Source: Brevibacterium limosum
Lineage (GTDB): Bacteria; Actinomycetota; Actinomycetes; Actinomycetales; Brevibacteriaceae
Assembly (NCBI RefSeq): GCF_011617705.1
Contig: NZ_CP050154.1
Coordinates: 2,170,001-2,234,000 of the forward strand
Length of the DNA stretch: 64,000 nt
Reading direction: 5' to 3'
Shown piece by piece: positions 16,533-25,568 of this stretch (position 1 is its first letter; each line of letters opens with the position of its first letter). The notes below the pieces were generated by a model, which was not told the origin of the DNA, did not search any database, and worked only from the letters and a program-made list of their open reading frames with translations. Both the position numbers and the translations under genes were made by a program.

Positions 16533-17621
16533 ATGGAGAAGATCGGTCTGCCCATGCCGGTGCTGAGAACTCCGACAGTCGACCTGGGCGAGGAGTTCAC
16601 CGCTCACAACGAGAGTGCTCTGCTCGACACCTTCGATCGTCGCGCTCGGGACCTCCGCATCTCACTCACGGACTTCTGCAACCTGCGCTGTACGTACTGC
16701 ATGCCGGAAGAAGGCGTCGAGTTCATGTCTCGCGATTCCGCGATGACCGGCGACGAAATCGTCCGCTTCGTCCGCATCGCCGTGGAGAAGTTCGGCGTCG
16801 ACCAGGTCCGGTTCACCGGTGGCGAACCCCTGACCCGCAAGGACATCAACGAGATCATCGCCGGTGTCGCGGCTTTGGAGCCGCGACCGAACATCGCGCT
16901 GACGACGAACGCGATCGGTCTGGACAAACGGGCCGCGGGGCTGAAGGACGCCGGCCTGGATCGCATCAACGTCTCGCTCGACACGATCGATCCGGAGACA
17001 TTCGAGACCATGACCCGACGCCCGTTCCTCAGACGTGTACTCGAGGGCATCGACGGGGCGAAGTCCGCCGGACTCGCACCTGTGAAGATCAATGCCGTGC
17101 TGCTGCCGGGGATGAATGATGCGCAGGCTCCCGATCTGCTGCAATGGTGCCTTGAGCAGGGACTGAGTCTGCGGTTCATCGAGCAGATGCCCTTGGATGC
17201 CGGCCATTCCTGGGATAGGACGTCGATGATCACCGCAGCCGACATCTTCGCACTCCTCGAACCCCGTTTCGTGCTCACTCCGGATTCGGCTCCCCGGGGC
17301 GGTGCCCCGGCCGAGAAGTTCCTCGTCGCCGATCGACGCGATCCCGACACCATCCTCGGTGATGTCGGGATCATCGCCTCGGTGACGCGTCCGTTCTGCG
17401 CCGACTGCACCCGCACCCGCCTGACCGCGGAGGGCCGAGTGCGCACCTGCCTGTTCTCACGCACCGAGGTCGATCTGCTCACCGCGATGCGTGACGGCGC
17501 CTCGGACGAGTCGATTGCGAACCTGTGGAAGGGCGCGCATTGGAAGAAGCTCGCCGGTCATGGGATGGACACGGATTCATTCGAGCAGCCCCAACGTCCC
17601 ATGAGCGCCATCGGAGGATAA
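16533..17621 (+). CDS. moaA: GTP 3',8-cyclase MoaA
   Basis: This 362-aa radical SAM enzyme starts Moco synthesis by cyclising GTP. The radical SAM cluster motif is C49-x3-C53-x2-C56 (FCNLRCTYCMPEEG). A second 4Fe-4S cluster is bound by C289, C292 and C306 in FCADCTRTRLTAEGRVRTC. GGEPLTR is the SAM-binding GGE motif. The C-terminus ends PMSAIGG, with the GG tail needed for MoaA activity. RBS AAGGAGG is strong. moaD begins directly after its stop codon. Confidence 0.97.
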   Translation: MEKIGLPMPVLRTPTVDLGEEFTAHNESALLDTFDRRARDLRISLTDFCNLRCTYCMPEEGVEFMSRDSAMTGDEIVRFVRIAVEKFGVDQVRFTGGEPLTRKDINEIIAGVAALEPRPNIALTTNAIGLDKRAAGLKDAGLDRINVSLDTIDPETFETMTRRPFLRRVLEGIDGAKSAGLAPVKINAVLLPGMNDAQAPDLLQWCLEQGLSLRFIEQMPLDAGHSWDRTSMITAADIFALLEPRFVLTPDSAPRGGAPAEKFLVADRRDPDTILGDVGIIASVTRPFCADCTRTRLTAEGRVRTCLFSRTEVDLLTAMRDGASDESIANLWKGAHWKKLAGHGMDTDSFEQPQRPMSAIGG

Positions 17622-17867
17622 GTGCCCACCATCACCGTCCGGTTCTTCGCCGCAGCCCGGGAGGCCTTCGGCTCCCGCGAATCCCAGGTCCGCGCGGGGT
17701 CCGTCGCTGAGCTCGTCACCACCCTCGCCGAGGCGGCCGACCCCCAAGCCGCGACCGTGCTGTCGCGCTCGAGCTTCCTCGTCAACTCCGTGGCAGCCAC
17801 CGATCGGTCCGCAGCCCTGTCCGAGGGTGACACCGTCGATGTCCTCCCGCCGTTCGCCGGCGGCTGA
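17622..17867 (+). CDS. moaD: Molybdopterin synthase sulfur carrier MoaD
   Basis: An 81-aa ubiquitin-like protein ending PPFAGG. The C-terminal GG is adenylated and thiocarboxylated by a MoeB/MoeZ enzyme and then donates sulfur in molybdopterin synthase. It starts with GTG directly after the moaA stop, with GGAGG inside the end of moaA as RBS. The activating enzyme gene converges on it from the right. Confidence 0.93.
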   Translation: MPTITVRFFAAAREAFGSRESQVRAGSVAELVTTLAEAADPQAATVLSRSSFLVNSVAATDRSAALSEGDTVDVLPPFAGG

Positions 17868-17921
17868 GGGTCGGGGCCGACGGGACTGTGCCGGCGGTCA
17901 GTTTCGCTGCGCTGCCCTCAG

Positions 17922-19130
17922 TCAGCTTCGCTGCGAGGCCGGTTGGGACAGGTAGGCGAGGTAGCCGCCGTTGATCGAGGTGACGTCAAGACCCTGTCTG
18001 CGCAGCTGCGCAGCGGTCTTCGCTGAACGGATCCCCGACCGGCAGTAGAGCGCAATCCCATGTGAATGCGCGGGTTCCGAGAGGGCCGCCGTATCAGCAG
18101 GACCTGTTGTGAGGGTCGATGGTGCTTTCGGGAGTCTGCTGGGATCGGCCAGCAGTTCATCCATCGGGATGTGGACAGCGCCGGGGACCATCCCCGAGGC
18201 GACTTCCTCGTCATCGCGAATGTCGACGATGACGAGGTTGTCGCCGAGGTCCGGCCAGCTGACAGTGGCCGGGCCCAGGGTGTTCTCTGGGCTGGCACCG
18301 ACCTCCGGTGCTCTGTCGTCTGCGCTGCGAAGATCGAATGAGTGCTGTTCGTAGTCGCCGCGATGCTGCTCGAGGTCGGTGATCGGAGTTCTGCCGGGGA
18401 TCGGTGAGACCGGAACTCTCTCCCAACCGGCGTCGAGGCTGCTGTGGATGGCCACACTGCTGTACAGAGGTGTGCCGATTCCGGTCAGCACCTTGATGGC
18501 TTCCATCGCCATGGCTGAGCCGATGCTTCCGCACAGGGGTCCGAGGACCCCGGCGACCGAGCAGTCGGGCACGCTTCCCGGGGCGGGGACCTCGGGATAG
18601 AGGTCGCGCAGGGTCGCACCGTGCTCGGTGTCGAAGACGGCGACCTGACCGTCGAAGCCGAGGATGGTTCCCCAGACGAGGGGGATGCCGAGAATCTCGC
18701 AGGCATCATTGGCGAGGTAGCGGGTGGCGAAGTTGTCGCTGCCGTCGATGACGAGGTCGACGCCGTCCAACATGTCGAGGGCATTGTCAGGGGTCAGCAG
18801 CCGAGGGATCGTGCGGACCTCGATCGACGAGTTGATCCCTTTCATCCGCTGCTGGGCGGAATCGATCTTGCGGGTGCCGATGGCCGCCTCGGTGTGGATG
18901 ACCTGCCGATGCAGATTGCTCAGTTCGACGATGTCGGGGTCGACCACGGTGATCGTGCCGATGCCGACGGCCGCCAGATAGCTGAGAATCGGGGCGCCGA
19001 GCCCGCCGGCACCGATGACGAGGACATGCGAGTCGAGCAGTGCCGCCTGCGCGCTCTCTCCGAATCCGGACAGCCGGAGCTGCCGGGCGTAGCGGGACCG
19101 GTCGGCAGAGTCGAGACGTGAGATGGACAT
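17922..19130 (-). CDS. moeZ: MoeZ/MoeB adenylyltransferase-rhodanese fusion
   Basis: This 402-aa protein activates sulfur carriers such as MoaD. Residues about 10-260 form the E1-like ThiF/MoeB domain (VLVIGAGGLGAPILSYLAAVG nucleotide fold, DGSDNFATRYLANDA). Residues about 290-402 form a rhodanese domain with active-site Cys in LYCRSGIRSA, which carries the persulfide. The 30-40 residues joining the domains are low complexity. A TAGGAT box lies 6 nt before ATG 19130 with no convincing RBS, so the transcript is likely leaderless. It may also serve ThiS- or CysO-like carriers elsewhere in the genome. Confidence 0.92.
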   Translation of the reverse strand: MSISRLDSADRSRYARQLRLSGFGESAQAALLDSHVLVIGAGGLGAPILSYLAAVGIGTITVVDPDIVELSNLHRQVIHTEAAIGTRKIDSAQQRMKGINSSIEVRTIPRLLTPDNALDMLDGVDLVIDGSDNFATRYLANDACEILGIPLVWGTILGFDGQVAVFDTEHGATLRDLYPEVPAPGSVPDCSVAGVLGPLCGSIGSAMAMEAIKVLTGIGTPLYSSVAIHSSLDAGWERVPVSPIPGRTPITDLEQHRGDYEQHSFDLRSADDRAPEVGASPENTLGPATVSWPDLGDNLVIVDIRDDEEVASGMVPGAVHIPMDELLADPSRLPKAPSTLTTGPADTAALSEPAHSHGIALYCRSGIRSAKTAAQLRRQGLDVTSINGGYLAYLSQPASQRS

Positions 19131-19222
19131 GGTTCCATCCTAATGCGGCCGTTCTTGCTGTGGCTGTGCTGTTCGACCGGTGCCTGTGACGGTCCGGCAG
19201 AGTCTGTGCCCAGGTTTCGGCC

Positions 19223-20425
19223 TCAGCACTCGAGGTAGTCGATGACCGTGCCCGCGCCCAGTTCCTCTGAGCCTCGCAGGGAATCTGTGCCGCTTGGGAT
19301 TCTGATGATCACGTCGGCGACGGCGAAGTCCGGCAGTCTGGCTCGGTCGGCGGCGAGGATCTCCCCCGTCTCGGTGAAAGTGCCGGGACGGAAGGTGACG
19401 GCGTTGCCGTGCCGTCGGAGGTTCGGTCCCGCGAGGATGCCCTTCCGCCATCTCTGCCCCAGCGTCTTTCCGGCCAGCAGCGAGCCGGTGAAGAGGTGGA
19501 AGGCGACGAAGGCTCCCTGCGGTGTGCCGGGCAGGTGGAGCAGCGGCAGGGTGCCGAAGCGTCCGAAACCCTGAGGGGATCCCGGTCGCATCTCGAGACG
19601 GCGGAAGGTCGAGTGGCCGGGTTCCAAGGTCTGACGGACGACTTCGAAAGCGCCGGCGCTGATTCCGCCGGTCGTCACGACGAGATCGGCCTCGGCCTCC
19701 ATCGCAGTGAGTACGCTGCGCAGCTCGTCGGCATCGTCGCCGCAGGTGGCTTCGACGGGTTCGGCACCGAGTCGGCGGACGGCGGTGGCGAGCATCGGCA
19801 GGTTCGAGTTGAAGATCTGGGGGCCGGACGAGCCGCGTGCGTGGTCGGTGCTCTGGACTTCGTCTCCGGTGACGACCACGCCGATGCGGGGGTGGACCGT
19901 CTCGATCTCGGTGATGCCGAGCATCGCGAGGGTGCCGACTCCGGCGGCCGTGATCCGCTCCGCCGCGGGCAGGATCATGTCCCCGCGGTCCATGTCTTCG
20001 CCGATCGAGCGGATGTTCCACAGGGTGGGAACGGGTTCGGGAAGGGAACCGATCCGGATGGCTGCGGGTGCCGCCCCCGTCTGCCGGGCGTCGGTGAGTT
20101 CGACGGGCACGACCGCCTCGGCGCTGGTGGGCACGGGAGCCCCTGTCATAACACGCACCGCGCATCCCGACTGAAGGGCGACCGAATCGTGGCCGGCAGG
20201 GGTGTCGCCGACGACTCGGACGGCCTCGCCCATACTGGCGGCGGTCAGGGCTTGAGAGTCGAGCGCGAATCCATCCATCGCCGAGGCGGCAAAGGCAGGC
20301 ACCGAGCGTGGAGCAGTGATGTCTGCCCCGGTGGTGCGCCCGGCGGCGATCGTCACGGGCACCACCTCGGTGCGCGGCACCGGTGCCAGTTCGGCGATGA
20401 GCTCGGAGTAGTCCTCTGGGTCCAA
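19223..20425 (-). CDS. Molybdopterin molybdenumtransferase MoeA (copy 2)
   Basis: A 400-aa MoeA paralogue with SVPAFAASAMDGFALDS, VRVMTGAPVPTSAEAVVPVE, VVVTGDEV, VVTTGGISAGAFEVV and EMRPGSPQGFG. The central and C-terminal motifs match copy 1 but the sequences differ widely, so this is an old paralogue and not a recent duplication. Actinobacteria often carry two or more MoeA proteins, and a division of labour between metals or cofactor forms has been suggested. The start is TTG at 20425, with AAGGA 5 nt upstream. It reads toward moeZ, 92 bp away. Confidence 0.9.
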   Translation of the reverse strand: MDPEDYSELIAELAPVPRTEVVPVTIAAGRTTGADITAPRSVPAFAASAMDGFALDSQALTAASMGEAVRVVGDTPAGHDSVALQSGCAVRVMTGAPVPTSAEAVVPVELTDARQTGAAPAAIRIGSLPEPVPTLWNIRSIGEDMDRGDMILPAAERITAAGVGTLAMLGITEIETVHPRIGVVVTGDEVQSTDHARGSSGPQIFNSNLPMLATAVRRLGAEPVEATCGDDADELRSVLTAMEAEADLVVTTGGISAGAFEVVRQTLEPGHSTFRRLEMRPGSPQGFGRFGTLPLLHLPGTPQGAFVAFHLFTGSLLAGKTLGQRWRKGILAGPNLRRHGNAVTFRPGTFTETGEILAADRARLPDFAVADVIIRIPSGTDSLRGSEELGAGTVIDYLEC

Positions 20426-20510
20426 TGATGTCCTTCCCTCACGTCGATCCTACGCGTCGCGGACGAATGTTCCGGTGCGGGTCGGGCCTGGTTCGTCTAC
20501 AGTGTGGAGC

Positions 20511-21359
20511 GTGGACACTGACCGAGCAGTAACCATCGAACCCTCGCAGTTGAAACCGCTCAGCTGGGAGGCCGCTGCGGCTGCCTTGCTGGCGGTCTCG
20601 GCAGTTGTGCTCTTCGGTGTGGGAACCACGTTTCCGCAGGTCCGAGGTCTCGGGTATGCGCCGATGCTCGCGGCCCTCGTCATTGCGTGGAGCGTCAACC
20701 GGAGCTTCGCTCGGGACCTCAGCATCATCACCGGCTGTCTCGCGCTCATCTCGGCGATCTCGGTCGAGGCCGATATCTCATGGACGAACATCGCGCGGAT
20801 GGGCGTCGTGCTCTCCGCCGTCGTCGTCGGCCCGTGGCTGGTGACTCGCTATGTCTTCGACGACAAGACGATTCAGTACCCGATGCGGCGCGGCCAACCG
20901 TGGTCGCGGCTCGAATGGGGGTGGCTGGTCTTCGTCGTCGTGGTCGCCTGGGCGGTGCTGCCGCAGTACTTCATGCGCACCGGGGTCTACCTCAACTGGC
21001 CGCCGCTGACGAACTGGTCGGAGATCATCCGTCTGTTCTTCGGGGTCAACGCCGTGGGCATCTGGGACGAGCTGTTCTTCATCTGCACCGTCTTCGCTCT
21101 GCTGCGCAAACACTTCGCGTTCTGGACGGCGAATGTGTTCACCACGATCATCTTCGTCTCATTCCTCTGGGAGCTCGGCTACCGTTCGATCGGACCTCTG
21201 CTGACGATCCCCTTTGCACTCGTGCAGGCCTTCATCTTCACACGCACGAAGTCACTGCCCTATACGGTCACGGTGCATCTGCTCTTCGACGCGCTCGTGT
21301 TCCTCACGATCGTCCACGCCCATCACCCGCAGGCACTGCCCATCTTCATCGGAGTCTGA
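20511..21359 (+). CDS. CPBP-like multispanning membrane protein
   Basis: The 282-aa protein has eight or so hydrophobic segments. The C-terminal half (VGIWDELFFICTVFALLRKHFAFW, then FVSFLWELGYR, then TVHLLFDALVFL) aligns in order with the three motifs of CPBP/Abi intramembrane proteases, but the first is DE-x-x-x-I instead of EE-x-x-x-R and the second lacks the usual His. It may be a non-proteolytic member. TACAGT lies 7 nt before GTG 20511, pointing to a leaderless mRNA; an in-frame GTG at 20475 would add 12 residues. Confidence 0.65.
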   Translation: MDTDRAVTIEPSQLKPLSWEAAAAALLAVSAVVLFGVGTTFPQVRGLGYAPMLAALVIAWSVNRSFARDLSIITGCLALISAISVEADISWTNIARMGVVLSAVVVGPWLVTRYVFDDKTIQYPMRRGQPWSRLEWGWLVFVVVVAWAVLPQYFMRTGVYLNWPPLTNWSEIIRLFFGVNAVGIWDELFFICTVFALLRKHFAFWTANVFTTIIFVSFLWELGYRSIGPLLTIPFALVQAFIFTRTKSLPYTVTVHLLFDALVFLTIVHAHHPQALPIFIGV

Positions 21360-21516
21360 GGCTCCGCAACCGCCATGTCTTCCCGGTGGCACAGCATCCC
21401 TCACTCGAACTCACATAACCTACAGCTGGTCCGGCATCTGTCACTCGTCCGGCCATACCCTCGTGTTGCAACCCTCTGAAATGGCACCAGTAGTGAGGGA
21501 CGGTCGCATGCGACGA

Positions 21517-21555
21517 CGAAGGCCCCTCCGAGACGGTGACTCGGAGGGGCCTTCG
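21517..21555 (-). terminator. Terminator of the POT transporter gene
   Basis: A 15-bp perfect stem (CGAAGGCCCCTCCGA) with a 9-nt loop lies 31 bp beyond the stop of the minus-strand POT gene. It also faces the plus-strand CPBP-like gene and may act in both directions. Confidence 0.75.
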
Positions 21556-21586
21556 AACTGCGTGGACTATTCACGCGGCAGCTGCC

Positions 21587-23056
21587 TCAGCGGATTCCGC
21601 GCAGGAGCCCCAGCATCGGCTTCGTCAGGGTCAGCGCAAGCAAGCCGAGCACAACCGACGAACCGCCGACCGAGAGCCAGTACGGCGCCTGGTTGGCAGC
21701 GTCGAAGTAGCCGCCGAGCACACCGGACAGCGCAGTTCCCACACCCGAGGCGAGGAAGAACACGGCGATCATCTGCGACTGGAAGACCTTCGGAGCGACC
21801 TTCGTGGAGAACGAGAGTCCCACCGGCGAGATGAGCAGCTCACCGAAGACGAATACGGCCAGAATCAGGGCGACCCACAGCAGCGGCGTCTCATTGGGAC
21901 CGGCCTCAGCGAAGGGCAGGAACATGAGGAAGCCGATGCCGATGAGCACAAGCGACAGACCGGCCTTGACCGGGGTCGAGATCTGCTTCGGACCGAGCTT
22001 CATCCACATCGTCGCGAACAGCGGGGCGAAGACGATGACGAAGAACGCAGGGATCAGCTGGATCCAGTTGATCGGCATCTCCCACCCGAAGATCGAACGG
22101 TTGAGCTGCGTATCCGAGTAGACGGTCAGAACTCCGAAGATCTGCTGATACATCGACCAGAACACCACAACCGTGATGAAGAACGGGACGAAGGCGAGCA
22201 CGCGGGACCGCTCGTCGGGGTCCGTCTGCGGCGAGGTGTACATGACGATGAAGTAGCAGGCGGCCGCGCCGGCAGAGATTCCCGCGATCCACCAATCGAG
22301 ATTCTCAGGGTTGACGATCTTCGTCATCCACAGAATGACGGCGAGGAGAACGACGACCACGACGGCCACGATGAAGAGGTAGAGCTTGTTCTTCGGCAGC
22401 GGATTGACCGCTACTCGCGACTCCGGTGGCAGACTCTTGCGTCCGGTGAGGTAGATGATGAGGCCGAGGGCCATGCCGACGGCGGCGGCGCCGAACCCGT
22501 AGTGGAATCCGATGTTCTTCTGCAGCAGACCGGTGATGAGCGGGCCGAGGAGCGCACCGATGTTCACGCCCATGTAGAAGATAGTGAAGCCGGCGTCACG
22601 GCGTGGGTCCTTCTCTTCGTAGAGTTCTCCGACCAGCGCCGAGGCGTTTGCCTTGAGACCGCCGGAGCCGAGTGCGACGAGGATGAGGCCGACCGCCACT
22701 CCCCCGAAGCCGGGGATGAGTGCCAGGCAGATGTGGCCGATCATGATGATGATCGCGGAGTAGAAGAGCACCTTCTCCGCTCCCGCCAGCCGATCGGCGA
22801 TCCAGGCGCCGAGGATGGTGGCGAGGAAGACAGCACCGCCGTACGCACCGACGATCCCCACGGCTGTGCCCTGCTCCATCCCCATGCCGCCGTCGGTGAC
22901 GCTGAAGTAGAGGTAGATGGCGAGGATGCCGTTCATCCCGTAGTAGGAGAAGCGCTCCCACAGTTCCAGGCTGAACAGCTGCATGAGCGGCAGAGGGTGT
23001 CCGAAGAAGCGGGTATCGCTGCGGACGGCCTCGGTCGTCGAGGTGCTTGAAGACAT
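21587..23056 (-). CDS. POT-family di-/tripeptide:H+ symporter
   Basis: A 489-aa proton-coupled oligopeptide transporter of the MFS fold with about 14 helices. The signature ELWERFSYYGMNGILAIYLYF contains the ExxERFxYYG motif for proton coupling and peptide binding. GSGGLKANASALVGELYEEKDPRRDAGFTIFYMGVNIGALLGPL is the family PTR2 region, and QQIFGVLTVYSD precedes a late FGELLISPVGLSF. ATG 23056 is preferred, with GGAAAG 5 nt upstream. It is monocistronic between two hairpins. Confidence 0.92.
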   Translation of the reverse strand: MSSSTSTTEAVRSDTRFFGHPLPLMQLFSLELWERFSYYGMNGILAIYLYFSVTDGGMGMEQGTAVGIVGAYGGAVFLATILGAWIADRLAGAEKVLFYSAIIIMIGHICLALIPGFGGVAVGLILVALGSGGLKANASALVGELYEEKDPRRDAGFTIFYMGVNIGALLGPLITGLLQKNIGFHYGFGAAAVGMALGLIIYLTGRKSLPPESRVAVNPLPKNKLYLFIVAVVVVVLLAVILWMTKIVNPENLDWWIAGISAGAAACYFIVMYTSPQTDPDERSRVLAFVPFFITVVVFWSMYQQIFGVLTVYSDTQLNRSIFGWEMPINWIQLIPAFFVIVFAPLFATMWMKLGPKQISTPVKAGLSLVLIGIGFLMFLPFAEAGPNETPLLWVALILAVFVFGELLISPVGLSFSTKVAPKVFQSQMIAVFFLASGVGTALSGVLGGYFDAANQAPYWLSVGGSSVVLGLLALTLTKPMLGLLRGIR

Positions 23057-23163
23057 TGTGTGCTTTCCGTAGTGGTGTGAAATGCCACGTTCCGTGTGCT
23101 GTTTCACGATGGACCAGCGGACATATTACTCCTCGGCCACCCCCTGGTCACACCAGGCAGACA

Positions 23164-23182
23164 CTGGGACACAGCGTCCCAG
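23164..23182 (-). terminator. Weak hairpin downstream of MFS gene
   Basis: CTGGGAC-ACAGC-GTCCCAG is a 7-bp stem 21 bp after the MFS stop and just upstream of the POT promoter region. No T-run follows, so this is a weak terminator candidate. Confidence 0.4.
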
Positions 23183-23203
23183 AAAGCGGAAAGTCGGAGT
23201 GAT

Positions 23204-24514
23204 TCAGATCTCGTCTTGGGCCCCAGTGACGCGCTGCCGTGATGGCCTGGCTGCCTTCCGGTCGTCACGTCTGCCGACCACGAGATTGAGCACGCCGGCA
23301 CACAGGACGATCGCCGAGGCGGCCACCGGAACAGCCATCGCCACGGCCGTCCCCTGATCCTCGGCGAGGATTCCGTTGATCGCCGAGGACACCGATTGGC
23401 CGACGATGATCGCCGACCCCGCCATTGACATCACCGTCGCCGACCGTCCGAGCGGTGCGCGTTCGGCAGCGAGACTGAAGAGGGTGACGAGGCTCGGGCC
23501 GATTCCCGTGCCCATGAGCAGCAGAGCCATGACGATGACCGGCATCGATTCAGTCGATGCGAGGATGACAGATCCTGTGACCAGAACGGGCGCGAAGGAC
23601 AGCAGCCGGGCCCACAGCGCGAACGCTGAGGGAAAGAGCGCCACCGAGATCGCCAGCACCGCAGAGCCGATGCCCATGACACCGTAGATGAGGCCGGCTT
23701 CCTCCGGTCGGCCGATGTCGTTGGTCAGGGCGGTCAGAGCCGTGAGCGTGGAGCCGAACACCATCCCGACGCCGAAGACGCCGAGGATGATGACGAAGAC
23801 ACCGGCGGTGAATATGTCCTTCGCCGGAGCGCGCTCGCCGCGGCTGTTCGACGTCCCTGCCGAGCGTGCCCGCCCCGTCGGATGCAGGGCGAAGGCGGAG
23901 ACGAAGACGAGCGTCATCACGATGGCGCCGATGATGGGGGCGACTGGGGTGAAGAACGTTGCCAAGAGGCCGACGAGGAAGGGCCCGAAGACGAAGATGA
24001 CCTCATCGGCGGCGGATTCGTAGGCCATCGTGGCGTTGAGCACCTTCGGCCGCCTCGTCGACGGCAGTGCCGTCATGACGATGCCGACGATGCGTGACCG
24101 TGACATCGGTGCCACCTGGGGCGAGGTGGCACCGATCGCGAACGCGGCGATGAAGACGACGGAATCGGGCAGCGGACTGAAGACGACCCAGGCCATGAAG
24201 GTCAGGGCCAGACAGTTGAGGACCCCGACGATGAGCAGAACATAGCGCTGTCCCCAGCGATCGGCTGCCGCCCCGATGAACGATCCGAACAGGGCCGTGC
24301 CCAATCCGACCATGGCGGAGTTGATTCCGCCCAGGCTCAGTGATCCGCGACCGGCCACGACGAGGGTGAGGACACCGACGACGATCATCGCGAACGGCAT
24401 GCGGGCGACGAAGGCGATCGGAAAATAGCTGCGTCCGACGGCCGAGAACAGAGTCGGTGGGGACTGCTGCCCGGCGGAGAGTCGAGCCGCGGCGGGAATA
24501 TCGCTGTCTGTCAT
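23204..24514 (-). CDS. MFS transporter
   Basis: A 436-aa protein with about 12 helices in two halves joined by a charged loop (HPTGRARSAGTSNSRGERAP, around residue 215). The motif-A region between helices 2 and 3 reads GAAADRWGQRYVLL. It looks like an efflux-type MFS member, but no substrate can be named. It is divergent from the holin-like gene, with 250 bp between them in which I see no further gene. Confidence 0.8.
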   Translation of the reverse strand: MTDSDIPAAARLSAGQQSPPTLFSAVGRSYFPIAFVARMPFAMIVVGVLTLVVAGRGSLSLGGINSAMVGLGTALFGSFIGAAADRWGQRYVLLIVGVLNCLALTFMAWVVFSPLPDSVVFIAAFAIGATSPQVAPMSRSRIVGIVMTALPSTRRPKVLNATMAYESAADEVIFVFGPFLVGLLATFFTPVAPIIGAIVMTLVFVSAFALHPTGRARSAGTSNSRGERAPAKDIFTAGVFVIILGVFGVGMVFGSTLTALTALTNDIGRPEEAGLIYGVMGIGSAVLAISVALFPSAFALWARLLSFAPVLVTGSVILASTESMPVIVMALLLMGTGIGPSLVTLFSLAAERAPLGRSATVMSMAGSAIIVGQSVSSAINGILAEDQGTAVAMAVPVAASAIVLCAGVLNLVVGRRDDRKAARPSRQRVTGAQDEI

Positions 24515-24765
24515 ATCAATCCAGTTTCTGCTCCCGAACGTCCGGGAGGTCGTGCCGCCGTGGTGACCTGGATCAAATCACTCGGTAGATGCACTCTGCC
24601 AGTCGGAGAAAGTCGAACCGAAGGTTCTCCCTCAGGCTACTGTGTTTGGCCACCCGATTCGAGTGCAAGCGCACCAGGTGACGTTGAGTTTCGTCACCAT
24701 GGCACGGACCCCATTCCCATCCCCGACTCAGAAAGAACGCAGATCGGTCTGCGAGGATGACGGCT

Positions 24766-25185
24766 ATGAACTTCTTGTCTCGCGTCATCGTCAACGCATG
24801 TGCGATCTGGGTGGCCGCCTGGATTCTGCCGGGTGTGGCGATCACAGGGAACCGGGTCGTCGAAGACCAGGCCGGACCGATTCCGGCCATGATCATCTCC
24901 TACCTCGTCATCGGCCTCATCTTCGGGTTGGCGAATGCCTTCATCAAACCGATTCTCAGCTTCGTCTCCGCCCCGATCACATGTCTGACCCTGGGCCTGT
25001 TCTCCATCGTCATCAACGCGATCATGCTGGCACTGACGAGTTGGCTGAGCGGGTTCACACCCTTCGAGTTCACCATCGATTCGTTCTTCTTCTCCGCCAT
25101 CCTCGCGGCGATCATCGTCTCGATCGTCTCCGCCCTGCTCGGGTGGCTCGTCCCGGAGCGAAGCGCCGAGCACGACCGGAGATGA
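24766..25185 (+). CDS. Phage-holin-4-like membrane protein (YvlD/PF04020 type)
   Basis: A 139-aa protein with four hydrophobic helices. The pattern VIVNACAIWVAAWILPGVAI, then GLANAFIKPILSFVSAPITCLTLGLFSIVINAIMLALTSWL and a C-terminal GWLVPERS matches the family called mycobacterial 4-TMS phage holin superfamily IV. Most members are chromosomal membrane proteins, not phage genes, and some are induced by envelope stress. ATG 24766 has GAGG 9 nt upstream; the ATG at 24757 is too close to that RBS. Confidence 0.82.
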   Translation: MNFLSRVIVNACAIWVAAWILPGVAITGNRVVEDQAGPIPAMIISYLVIGLIFGLANAFIKPILSFVSAPITCLTLGLFSIVINAIMLALTSWLSGFTPFEFTIDSFFFSAILAAIIVSIVSALLGWLVPERSAEHDRR

Positions 25186-25257
25186 GCAAAGTCCTCTACA
25201 CGATGTAGACTGTGGCTGAGAGTCAGCTGACCACCAGAAACATCGCCGGAGGAGACC

Positions 25258-25488
25258 ATGTCCGATATCGCCGCCCCGAAGAGAACCCGCAATTCCGCAT
25301 CGTTTGCCGATGTCATCGTCTTCGTCTTCGCCTTCGCTCTCTTCCTGTTCGGGCTCTATCTCTTCGGAGCCGCGTTCTCTTCCCCTGAGGGAACTGAGTT
25401 CTGGGTGTTCTGGGGCGGTCTGCTCGCGTCGAGCTTCGCCTTCCTCGTGCCGATCGTCTACCGCTGGATCCGCGACTCTCGCGGCTGA
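25258..25488 (+). CDS. Small two-helix membrane protein
   Basis: A 76-aa protein with a polar N-terminus and two membrane segments (about residues 19-39 and 50-68), the loop between them acidic. The RBS CGGAGGAG is strong and a TAGACT -10 box lies at 25206-25211, so it has its own promoter. It is followed by a strong terminator, so it forms a single-gene unit. I do not recognise the family. Confidence 0.75.
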   Translation: MSDIAAPKRTRNSASFADVIVFVFAFALFLFGLYLFGAAFSSPEGTEFWVFWGGLLASSFAFLVPIVYRWIRDSRG

Positions 25489-25504
25489 TCGTCCGGTCGG
25501 TTCA

Positions 25505-25540
25505 CGAAGGGCCGCTGCGCTGTTGCGCAGCGGCCCTTCG
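25505..25540. terminator. Bidirectional terminator
   Basis: A 16-bp perfect stem CGAAGGGCCGCTGCGC with a TGTT loop lies between the convergent 76-aa membrane protein gene (stop at 25488) and the hydrolase gene (stop at 25569), suited to end both. Confidence 0.85.
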
Positions 25541-25568
25541 TCGTCCGTGAACAGTTCGCGCTTCGACG

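Noticed and set aside
21536-23050. 504-codon open frame antisense to the POT gene
   Set aside because: Highly charged Glu/Arg/Asp composition with no domain; it is the complement of membrane-protein codons.
24766-25185. Prophage origin for the holin-like gene
   Set aside because: This family is mainly chromosomal and there are no phage genes nearby.
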